Source: Rugosibacter sp.
GTDB taxonomy: Bacteria; Pseudomonadota; Gammaproteobacteria; Burkholderiales; Rhodocyclaceae
Direction of reading: 5' to 3'
Length of the DNA: 7,454 nt
Assembly (NCBI GenBank): GCA_030652715.1
Contig: JAUSQB010000107.1
Span: forward strand, 1 to 7,454
Notes under the pieces: generated by a model
What the model saw: only the letters and a program-made list of their open reading frames with translations
Told to the model about the DNA's origin: nothing
Database searches by the model: none
Translations under genes and position numbers: made by a program
Shown here: positions 1 to 6,090 of the stretch, piece by piece
How the letters are laid out: the number at the start of each line of letters is the position of its first letter
How positions within the stretch are numbered: the first letter of the stretch is position 1

Positions 1-90
1 GCACTTCAAACTTGAATCCACGTGTGCTGTGAATACCTGACCAGCCTCTGTACCCCCGCTTGACCGACTTGCCATGGCTAGCGTAAACTA

Positions 91-117
91 TTGTCAAATT
101 TGATTTTTTAGCATAAT
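91..117 (+). promoter_or_regulatory. candidate sigma70-type promoter for the c-di-GMP gene
   Basis: A TTGTCA box at 91-96 (5 of 6 to the -35 consensus) is followed after 15 bases by CATAAT at 112-117 (5 of 6 to the -10 consensus). The surrounding DNA is clearly richer in A and T than the flanks. The 15-base spacer is shorter than the usual 16-18, so this may be a weak or activator-dependent promoter. Transcription would start near 124 and leave a leader of about 70 bases before the ATG at 193. Predicted by eye only. Confidence 0.4.
94..103. promoter_or_regulatory. 10-bp perfect palindrome between the promoter boxes
   Basis: TCAAATTTGA is a perfect inverted repeat lying almost wholly in the spacer between the proposed -35 and -10 boxes, where a dimeric repressor or activator could bind. 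A palindrome of this length can occur by chance in AT-rich DNA, and I do not recognise the regulator. Its placement is the only argument for function. Confidence 0.25.
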
Positions 118-174
118 TACTGACAAAGAAGACAGGTGCCATGTAGCCAGTGGCCCCTGCAGTACTATTTGATC

Positions 175-180
175 AAGGAG
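175..180 (+). promoter_or_regulatory. ribosome binding site that decides the start of the c-di-GMP gene
   Basis: AAGGAG ends 12 bases before the ATG at 193. The spacing is somewhat long, but this is the only purine-rich Shine-Dalgarno-like stretch in the region. The same frame is open back to a GTG at 136 and a TTG at 169, neither with such a site at a useful distance upstream. The residues those starts would add do not look like part of a PAS domain. This favours the 193 start. Confidence 0.6.
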
Positions 181-192
181 AGTGACGTTCGC

Positions 193-3100
193 ATGGCTGC
201 ATCCCCCCTGAGCGTAACAGAAGACAATAACTTTTTCTGGATAATTTATAACGAAGCCAAAGACCCCATACTCTTGACTCAGGATGGCCGATTTCTGGAT
301 TGTAACCGGGCTGCCCTGACGCAGCTGGGCATACGCGATAAGGCTGAACTTCCTCAATTGACGCTGACTTTGCTCGCGCCGCCTTTTCAACCAGACGGTC
401 ACACCTCTGCTGAAAAGAGAAAAGAAATATCAAAGCTTCTCAAGCACGCACCCGCCGGATATCACCACCGCTTCGAATGGGTAATCAAGCGGATGGACTG
501 CTCCCTGTTCGATGCCGAAATCACGAGTACAGTCATCATTATCAATGGCGAGTCGGTGGTTCACTCGCTCTTGCGCGACATCACCGAACAAAAACGGGTA
601 GCTAACGAACTACATGAAAGTCAAGGCGCCGCACGAAAGATTTTCGAGGAAGCAGCCGACCCTGTGATTCTGTACAAACAAGGTGTTGCAATTGACTGCA
701 ACAAAGCAGCCTTGCAACAGCTCGGATATTGCCACAAGCAGGATTTTCTAGGCCTTTCTCCAGCAAACATATCGCCACCACTTCAGAAAAACGGGCAGTC
801 GTCAGAAAGCTACGCAGCTGAATTGATCCGCACCGCACAGCGTAACCGCAGCAACAATTTCGAGTGGCAGCTACAGCGTACCGACGGCTCTATCATTGAC
901 GCCGACGTGACACTCACTGCCATTACCGTCTATGGTGAAGAAGTGCTGCACATCCACTGGCACAATACCAGCGAACTAAAGCGTCTGTCCAACGAGTTGC
1001 GTGATAGCGCAGAATCTTTCCAGAGAATCTTTAACGAAGCATCTGCTCCTATCCTATTGATAGAAAGCAATGCTGCCATTTTCGAGGCCAATCAGGCGGC
1101 AGTACGGCTTTTTGGTTACCCCGACCGAATGGCTCTGATCGGCAAAACACCACTGGAAATGGCCTTGCCCTGTCAAGCCGATGGGCGCAACTCTGTCCAG
1201 GCAGGGCAGGAATCCATCGCCCTCGCATTACAGCACGGAACCCACCATTTTGAATGGCAGATGCAACGCATGGATGGCTCCGTCATCGATACGGAAGTTA
1301 CCCTGACTGCAATAAAAGAACAGGGCAAGACATTGATTCATGCGCAGATACGCGACCTGACTGAACAAAACCGTCTGCGTGACGCACTGTATGCTGAAAA
1401 AGAACGTGCAGAAATCACGCTCTCCTCAATCGGCGATGCCGTTCTTACGACCGATGCCGAAGGGCATGTCACCTTCCTCAATCATGTGGCCAGCCAACTC
1501 ACGGGCTGGGATATCGATGAGGCTATCGGTCAGCCCACAGCCAAAGTCTTTCATATCGTCAACGAAACCACGCGCGCGCGGGTGCTAAGCCCGGTCGATG
1601 AGGTTTTGAAAAATGGCAAAACGGTCAATCTTGCCAATCACACGGTGCTGATTGCGCGCGACGGCAAGGAATACAATATCGAGGACTCTGCCGCACCGAT
1701 TTTCTTGCGTGACGGCTCACTTTTGGGCTGCGTTCTGGTGTTTCATGATGTTTCCGAAAAACACCAGTTGCTGCAAAGCGTGCGCTGGCAGGCGGGGCAC
1801 GATGTGCTCACCGGCCTGCCGAACCGGGTATTGCTTGCCGACCGGTTTGCGCGTGCCTTGACGAACGCCAACCGGCAAAACAATCTGCTGGGCGTGTGCC
1901 TGCTGGATCTGGACCAATTCAAGCCGGTAAATGACCTCTATGGCCACAACATGGGGGATCGCCTGCTGATTGACGTAACCTCCCGCCTGAATCAGGTCGT
2001 GCGCGGCGAGGATACTGTCGCGCGGCTCGGCGGTGATGAGTTTGTCCTGTTGCTGGGCGGTCTTGCCGATCATCAGCAACTGGAACTTGTACTGCGACGC
2101 ATCCTGGAAGCCATTTCTGCACCATATGTCATAGACGGACACATGATCAGCATTTCGGCCAGTATCGGTGTAGCCATTTATCCGCAGGACGAAGCCGATG
2201 CCGACACCTTGTTGCGCCATGCCGACCAGGCAATGTATCTGGCCAAACAGGCAGGACGCAACCGCTTCCACTGGTTCGATATCGCACATGACCGGCAGGC
2301 ACAAACTTCGCAGCAGATGCTGACTCGTCTCCGCGAGGCGTTGCGAACTGATGAACTCTGTCTGCATTACCAGCCCAAAGTCAATATGCGCAGCGGCGAG
2401 GTGATAGGCATGGAGGCCTTGTTGCGGTGGCAACATCCGCAACAAGGGTTGCTGCCACCACTGGACTTCCTGCCTTTAGCTGAACAAACTGATCTGATTA
2501 TCGAGATTGGTGAATGGGTGATCGAAAAAACCCTGCAACAGATCGCTGCATGGTCGGCAGCAGGAAAAAGCTGGCCAGTCAGCGTAAACATCGCAGCCCG
2601 TCATTTTCAGTTGCCGGATTTTCTTGACCGGTTGAAAGCCATCCTCGCACGCTACCCCGATGTGCCGCCACAGCAACTGGAGATCGAGATTCTCGAATCA
2701 GTTGCGCTAGGCGACATGAATCATGTGCAACAGCTGATTCTTGCATGCCAGGCCTTGGGGATAGAGTTTTCCCTGGACGACTTCGGCACAGGTTATTCGT
2801 CGTTAAGCTATCTCAAGCGTCTGCCTGCCGATACGCTGAAAATCGATCAGTCGTTCGTGCGCGACATGCTCGACGATAAGGACGATCTGGCGCTCATTGA
2901 AGCCATCATCGGCTTAACTTCAGCTTTTAACCGCAAGGTAGTCGCCGAAGGGGTAGAAACAGTAGAGCACGGAGTACTGCTGATGCGTCTGGGATGTGAT
3001 ATTGCCCAAGGTTATGGTATTGCTCACCCCATGTCGGCAGTCCAGGTAATAGACTGGGCAGATCGGTTTACCCCTGATCCGAAATGGCGCCAGTGGGCCA

Positions 3101-3522
3101 ACATACAATGGGATATGTGTGATATTCCACTTCTGGTGGCAGAACATGATCACCATACCTGGGTCAAGCATGTACTCAAGATAGTTGCAGAAGACGCCCT
3201 CTTGTCGCCCAATCACGGGCAACTGATCAGCAATTATCTGCACCGCTTTGGCTACTGGTATGAAAGTGAAGGCAAAAGGCGCTATGGACAGTTGGCTGAA
3301 TTTATTGCCATTAACCCAATCCACACCCAGATACACCGGACTGGAGAAGAAATCATCCGCCTGCATGAAGCAGGTCATGCGGATGCGCTGCATGCTTTGT
3401 GCACTACCCTGCTGATACTCAAAAACCAGTTGGTGGAAAGCTTGAACTCCTTGCAGCAAATAGTGACGCAAATGCAGACAGCGAATTTTTCCTTGTCGCA
3501 TGAAGGTATTGAACCATATTGA
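193..3522 (+). CDS. PAS(x4)-GGDEF-EAL-CZB-like bifunctional c-di-GMP signalling protein
   Basis: A 1109-residue protein predicted to make and/or break down cyclic-di-GMP in the cytoplasm; I see no signal peptide or membrane segment. Four PAS domains come first (about residues 12-130, 147-260, 273-390 and 408-521). The first three are related to each other, each with a core near FEWQ-x-QR-x-DGS-x-x-D and ending in an RDITEQ-type linker. The GGDEF domain (about 525-690) has an intact active-site GGDEF at 613-617 and an RGED product-inhibition site at 604-607 with the usual five-residue spacing, so it should be an active, feedback-inhibited diguanylate cyclase. The EAL domain (about 705-958) keeps EAL at 741-743, DDFGTG at 862-867, Lys883, Glu919 and Gln939, so phosphodiesterase activity is also expected. 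After it, about 980-1060 resembles a CZB zinc-binding domain: His987, His1044 and His1048 match three ligands, but position 1017 is His instead of Cys. The start is the ATG after AAGGAG; an in-frame GTG at 136 would add 19 residues. Domain calls are strong; the net direction of activity and the sensed signals are unknown. Confidence 0.95.
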   Translation: MAASPLSVTEDNNFFWIIYNEAKDPILLTQDGRFLDCNRAALTQLGIRDKAELPQLTLTLLAPPFQPDGHTSAEKRKEISKLLKHAPAGYHHRFEWVIKRMDCSLFDAEITSTVIIINGESVVHSLLRDITEQKRVANELHESQGAARKIFEEAADPVILYKQGVAIDCNKAALQQLGYCHKQDFLGLSPANISPPLQKNGQSSESYAAELIRTAQRNRSNNFEWQLQRTDGSIIDADVTLTAITVYGEEVLHIHWHNTSELKRLSNELRDSAESFQRIFNEASAPILLIESNAAIFEANQAAVRLFGYPDRMALIGKTPLEMALPCQADGRNSVQAGQESIALALQHGTHHFEWQMQRMDGSVIDTEVTLTAIKEQGKTLIHAQIRDLTEQNRLRDALYAEKERAEITLSSIGDAVLTTDAEGHVTFLNHVASQLTGWDIDEAIGQPTAKVFHIVNETTRARVLSPVDEVLKNGKTVNLANHTVLIARDGKEYNIEDSAAPIFLRDGSLLGCVLVFHDVSEKHQLLQSVRWQAGHDVLTGLPNRVLLADRFARALTNANRQNNLLGVCLLDLDQFKPVNDLYGHNMGDRLLIDVTSRLNQVVRGEDTVARLGGDEFVLLLGGLADHQQLELVLRRILEAISAPYVIDGHMISISASIGVAIYPQDEADADTLLRHADQAMYLAKQAGRNRFHWFDIAHDRQAQTSQQMLTRLREALRTDELCLHYQPKVNMRSGEVIGMEALLRWQHPQQGLLPPLDFLPLAEQTDLIIEIGEWVIEKTLQQIAAWSAAGKSWPVSVNIAARHFQLPDFLDRLKAILARYPDVPPQQLEIEILESVALGDMNHVQQLILACQALGIEFSLDDFGTGYSSLSYLKRLPADTLKIDQSFVRDMLDDKDDLALIEAIIGLTSAFNRKVVAEGVETVEHGVLLMRLGCDIAQGYGIAHPMSAVQVIDWADRFTPDPKWRQWANIQWDMCDIPLLVAEHDHHTWVKHVLKIVAEDALLSPNHGQLISNYLHRFGYWYESEGKRRYGQLAEFIAINPIHTQIHRTGEEIIRLHEAGHADALHALCTTLLILKNQLVESLNSLQQIVTQMQTANFSLSHEGIEPY

Positions 3523-3541
3523 CCGGCAACACGGATTCTGC

Positions 3542-3569
3542 TCGACTGTTTTCCTGTGTCGCATGTAAT
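3542..3569 (+). promoter_or_regulatory. weak candidate promoter for the ferredoxin operon
   Basis: TCGACT at 3542-3547 (4 of 6 to the -35 consensus) and TGTAAT at 3564-3569 (5 of 6 to the -10 consensus) are separated by 16 bases, in the gap after the c-di-GMP gene. The three genes downstream need a promoter either here or by read-through. The match is modest and other pairings are possible, so this is only a suggestion. Confidence 0.22.
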
Positions 3570-3582
3570 CGAACGTCATTAT

Positions 3583-3612
3583 CCATTTTTGCTTTTACCA
3601 TTTTTGCTTTTA
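3583..3612. repeat. perfect tandem direct repeat, 2 x 15 bp
   Basis: The 15-base unit CCATTTTTGCTTTTA occurs twice back to back (3583-3597 and 3598-3612) with no mismatch. A degenerate third unit sharing the TTTTGCTTT core follows at about 3614-3628. The array sits in the T-rich leader just before the ferredoxin start codon. It could be a slippage product, a binding site for a regulator of the operon, or part of an untranslated leader. I see no stem-loop that would make it a classic terminator. Confidence 0.8.
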
Positions 3613-3637
3613 TTGTGTTTTGCTTTGGGGTACCCGC

Positions 3638-3952
3638 ATGAGTCATTTTCAGCGACATGTATTTTTTTGCACTAATCAGCGCACGGCGGGTGAATCCTGT
3701 TGCAATGACTTAGGGGCGAGCAAATTGCGCAGCTATGCCAAAGACCGTGTCAAAGCGTTAAGCGACACCAACATGCTGCCTGGCCCAACCCGCATCAACA
3801 CCGCCGGCTGCCTTGACCGCTGCGAATTGGGGCCGGTGCTGGTGATCTATCCGGAGGCCGTCTGGTATACCTATGTTGATAAAGAAGATATCGACGAAAT
3901 TATTGATCAACACTTAATGCATGGCCGCGTGGTTGAACGCCTGAAGGTGTAA
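3638..3952 (+). CDS. thioredoxin-like [2Fe-2S] ferredoxin
   Basis: A 104-residue protein of the thioredoxin-fold [2Fe-2S] ferredoxin family (the FeSI/Shethna type, related to the 24-kDa subunit of complex I), a soluble one-electron carrier. Cysteines suited to the cluster are Cys11 in the FFCTNQR motif, Cys21 or Cys22 in ESCCN, and Cys58 and Cys62 in the NTAGCLDRCELGP motif. The CxxxC pair followed by GPVLVIYP and a late acidic stretch (VDKEDIDEII) is typical of the family, as is the length of about 100 residues. The ATG at 3638 starts the natural MSHFQRH N-terminus, with GGGG at 3627-3630 as a weak ribosome site; an in-frame TTG at 3620 is less likely. The stop lies 2 bases before the next gene, so the two should be translated together. 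The redox partner is unknown and nothing nearby suggests one. Family assignment is secure. Confidence 0.92.
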   Translation: MSHFQRHVFFCTNQRTAGESCCNDLGASKLRSYAKDRVKALSDTNMLPGPTRINTAGCLDRCELGPVLVIYPEAVWYTYVDKEDIDEIIDQHLMHGRVVERLKV

Positions 3953-3954
3953 GC

Positions 3955-4605
3955 ATGACTCAACCGCTTTTACAAACTCGGCTGATCGATGGCCCGGATG
4001 GGAAGATTGAACTGTTTGTTGATCTACCCGCCGGCAACACCGAACCAAGCGGCATTGCGCTGATTGGTCATCCGCATCCGCTGTTTGGCGGCACAGCGGA
4101 CAATAAAGTTGTCACCACGCTGGCACGCACTTTTCGCAGCCGGGGTTGCGTTGTGCTGCGGCCGAGTTTTCGCGGCGTAGGCGGCTCACAAGGCATGCAT
4201 GATCATGGCGATAAGGAAACAGACGATCTGCTCGCCGTTCTCGCCTGGGCACAACATCAATGGGGTACGCTTCCCGTCACGCTGGCCGGGTTTTCTTTCG
4301 GCGCCTTTGTCATTACGCGCGTCGCCAAAAAGCTGGCCGATGCCCAACATGAGGCGCGCTGGATGGTTCTGGTAGGCACTGCCGCCGGTTACATTGAAGG
4401 TGCACGCAGCTACGCCACCGAAGCCGTCGCCCCAGGCACCCTAGTCATCCATGGTGCGACAGACTCAACCGTACCCTTGGCGAACGTACTCGCCTGGGCC
4501 GAGCCGCTGGAACTGCCCGTGGTGGTAGTGCCCGGTGCCGACCACTTTTTTCACCGCAAGCTGCATATCCTGCAAGACATTGTGCACCGCGCATGGCCGA
4601 TATGA
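3955..4605 (+). CDS. alpha/beta hydrolase, COG2945 type
   Basis: A 216-residue cytoplasmic alpha/beta-hydrolase of the small COG2945-like group (dienelactone-hydrolase/S33 style), with unknown natural substrate. The whole catalytic set is visible: nucleophile Ser114 in the elbow GFSFGA, acid Asp170 in HGATDSTVP, and His197 in PGADHFFH. The early motif GHPHPLFGG (the HPHP loop that usually forms the oxyanion region) and the strand-loop [13 protein letters not shown] are characteristic of this group, which consists of a bare fold without a lid domain. The ATG lies 2 bases after the ferredoxin stop, with AAGGTG at 3944-3949 as ribosome site. Its last codons overlap the start of the ABC ATPase gene. 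An esterase or thioesterase activity is a reasonable expectation from the family, but the sequence does not show what is cleaved. Confidence 0.92.
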   Translation: MTQPLLQTRLIDGPDGKIELFVDLPAGNTEPSGIALIGHPHPLFGGTADNKVVTTLARTFRSRGCVVLRPSFRGVGGSQGMHDHGDKETDDLLAVLAWAQHQWGTLPVTLAGFSFGAFVITRVAKKLADAQHEARWMVLVGTAAGYIEGARSYATEAVAPGTLVIHGATDSTVPLANVLAWAEPLELPVVVVPGADHFFHRKLHILQDIVHRAWPI

Positions 4606-5561
4606 GCACACTAGCCCTCGATGTGCCGCTAAGCATGCCATCGCTGGGTGCGCCGCCCTTAACCGTTCACCAGTTGCACAAGTCGTATGCAGGCAAAGAC
4701 GTCGTCAATGGCTTAAGCTTTACCCTGCAACGCGGCGAATGTTATGGCCTGCTCGGCCCCAACGGCGCGGGAAAAACCACCACTTTGCGCTGCTGCCTGG
4801 GGCTCACGTCGCCGGATGCCGGCGAGATTTTTCTGGCAGGCTTGCCCGTGCCCGAACAAGCCCGCGAAGCGCGCATGAAAATTGGCGTCGTACCGCAATT
4901 TGACAATCTGGACCCGGACTTCACCGCTGCTGAAAATCTGCTGGTTTATGGCCGTTACTTTGGCCTGACGGATACCGCACTGCGTCCTAAAATTCCCGCA
5001 TTGCTTGAGTTTGCGGGATTAAGCGGCAAAGAAAACGCCAATATCCGCGAGCTGTCCGGCGGCATGAGACGGCGGCTGACTCTCGCCCGTGCGCTGATCA
5101 ACGACCCCGACCTGCTGGTACTGGATGAGCCCACCACAGGCCTTGACCCGCAAGCGCGGCACCTGATCTGGCAGCGCTTAAAACAGCTGCTCACCCAGGG
5201 CAAAACCATTTTGCTCACCACGCACTTCATGGACGAAGCCGAGCGCCTGTGCGACCGGCTGGCCATCATTGATAATGGCCGCTTGATCAGCGAAGGCGCA
5301 CCGCGCGATCTGATTCGCCAGCATATCGAAGCCCAAGTGGTTGAAGTGTATGGTGAAGACGCGCCAGGCTGGGCAGCAACCGAAGCGCAGGCTTTTTCGC
5401 ATAGGGTGGAAATCAGCGGCGAGACCGCATTTTGCTATGTTGCTGACGCCGCGCCCTTGCTCGCCCATCTGGCCACACGCCCGGCGCTGCGTACACTGCA
5501 CCGGCCCGCCAGTCTGGAAGATGTTTTTCTCAAGCTCACGGGACGGGATTTGCGCGATTGA
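4602..5561 (+). CDS. NodI/DrrA-type ABC transporter ATP-binding protein without permease partner
   Basis: The ATPase subunit of an ABC-2 type exporter, 319 residues from this start. Walker A is GPNGAGKTT (52-60), the signature is LSGGM (151-155), Walker B ends in Asp175 with catalytic Glu176 ([12 protein letters not shown]), and the switch His is at 208 in [11 protein letters not shown]. The stretch [13 protein letters not shown], the run [11 protein letters not shown] and the C-terminal [19 protein letters not shown] are close to what I know of NodI, the rhizobial Nod-factor export ATPase, and its betaproteobacterial relatives. The start at 4602 forms an ATGA overlap with the hydrolase stop; an in-frame ATG at 4593 would add three residues, and neither has a clear ribosome site, which fits translational coupling. 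NodI-type ATPases normally precede a NodJ-type membrane permease, but the next gene is on the other strand and encodes no permease. No nodulation genes are present, so the name nodI is not justified. The exported substrate is unknown. Confidence 0.93.
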   Translation: MSTLALDVPLSMPSLGAPPLTVHQLHKSYAGKDVVNGLSFTLQRGECYGLLGPNGAGKTTTLRCCLGLTSPDAGEIFLAGLPVPEQAREARMKIGVVPQFDNLDPDFTAAENLLVYGRYFGLTDTALRPKIPALLEFAGLSGKENANIRELSGGMRRRLTLARALINDPDLLVLDEPTTGLDPQARHLIWQRLKQLLTQGKTILLTTHFMDEAERLCDRLAIIDNGRLISEGAPRDLIRQHIEAQVVEVYGEDAPGWAATEAQAFSHRVEISGETAFCYVADAAPLLAHLATRPALRTLHRPASLEDVFLKLTGRDLRD

Positions 5562-5610
5562 TAACGTTTCACGCCGTGTTACCAGCATCGACTTTTGCAC
5601 AGATCGCCGT

Positions 5611-6024
5611 TCAGAACAATCCAGCACCCGCGATCACCACGCCATAACGCGCCGCTTTGCCCAATAACATCCACAATGCACTAGGCAACCAGGGCAAACG
5701 CAGCCAGCCAGCCGCCGCGCACAGCGCATCACCAATCACGGGTGCCCAGGCCAGAATCAGTACCGGCGCACCCCAGCGCCGCGCCAGCGCCAATCGATTG
5801 ATATCTTTAGGTTCCGGCAGCGCACGTGCCATCCAGTAAGTCGTCACGCCACCCAGCGTATTGCCGATAGTCGCCAGCACAAAGGCCGCCCCGGTTTGCC
5901 CGGGATGGAGTTTGACAAAAGCGAGCAGTGCAAGCTCGGAGCCACCGGGCAACAAGGTGGCAGAAAGAAAGGAAACAACAAAAAGACCAGCCAAGCCAGC
6001 CTCTGACGTGAAAGAAAAATCCAT
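5611..6024 (-). CDS. yqaA: YqaA-family inner-membrane protein (DedA/SNARE-associated-like)
   Basis: A 137-residue, very hydrophobic protein matching the E. coli YqaA family in length and motifs: SFLSATLLPGGSE (18-30), GNTLGG (54-59), the WAPVIGDALCAAAGWLR stretch (93-109) and LGKAARY (121-127). Expect about three to four membrane segments (roughly 11-37, 44-69, 86-107 and 112-135). The family is a short relative of the DedA proteins; its exact role is not established, though DedA relatives act in lipid carrier recycling and membrane homeostasis. The ATG read from 6024 is chosen because the family begins a few residues before the SATLLPG motif; the frame is open upstream to 6087 but those residues are basic and unlike the family. 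AAAGGG lies about 11 bases upstream. The gene converges on the ABC ATPase gene (49 bases apart) and diverges from ilvA. Confidence 0.88.
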   Translation of the reverse strand: MDFSFTSEAGLAGLFVVSFLSATLLPGGSELALLAFVKLHPGQTGAAFVLATIGNTLGGVTTYWMARALPEPKDINRLALARRWGAPVLILAWAPVIGDALCAAAGWLRLPWLPSALWMLLGKAARYGVVIAGAGLF

Positions 6025-6090
6025 GCCGCATGTTACCCTTTGTATCTTCTTGCCGCCTCGCGGATATTCCTCCACACGACTGTGCACACC
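6025..6090. promoter_or_regulatory. divergent intergenic region yqaA / ilvA
   Basis: These 66 bases must hold the control signals for both the minus-strand yqaA-type gene and the plus-strand ilvA unless transcripts enter from further away. The best ilvA-directed boxes I see (TTGTAT at 6040-6045 and TATTCC at 6065-6070, 19 bases apart) are poor, and no leader peptide rich in isoleucine, valine or leucine codons is visible. This suggests ilvA is not controlled here by a classical ilv-type attenuator. Confidence 0.35.

Noticed and set aside
136..192. GTG start at 136 extending the c-di-GMP protein by 19 residues
   Set aside because: No Shine-Dalgarno-like site at proper distance, the added residues do not extend the PAS fold, and the ATG at 193 has AAGGAG upstream.
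1717..2445. Long minus-strand open frame (about 242 codons) opposite the GGDEF and EAL region
   Set aside because: It is fully antisense to strongly conserved catalytic domains, its translation shows no recognisable domain, and no ribosome site or promoter precedes it. It is a by-product of codon use on the plus strand.
3543..3561. Possible terminator hairpin after the c-di-GMP gene (CGAC paired with GTCG)
   Set aside because: The stem is only four base pairs with an 11-base loop, and the T-rich run begins about 25 bases later, so it does not fit an intrinsic terminator.
2920..3579. Minus-strand open frame (about 219 codons) over the EAL end and the CZB-like domain
   Set aside because: Antisense to conserved His and EAL motifs, with no family resemblance in its product. 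Treated as a shadow of the plus-strand gene.
4602..5561. Evidence of a nodulation locus from the NodI-like ATPase
   Set aside because: No nod box or other nod genes are present. NodI-like ATPases are common in non-symbiotic betaproteobacteria, so the resemblance reflects family membership only.
5562..5610. Bidirectional terminator between the convergent ABC ATPase and yqaA-type genes
   Set aside because: Such a site would be expected here, but I find no convincing GC-rich stem followed by a T run on either strand in the 49 bases.
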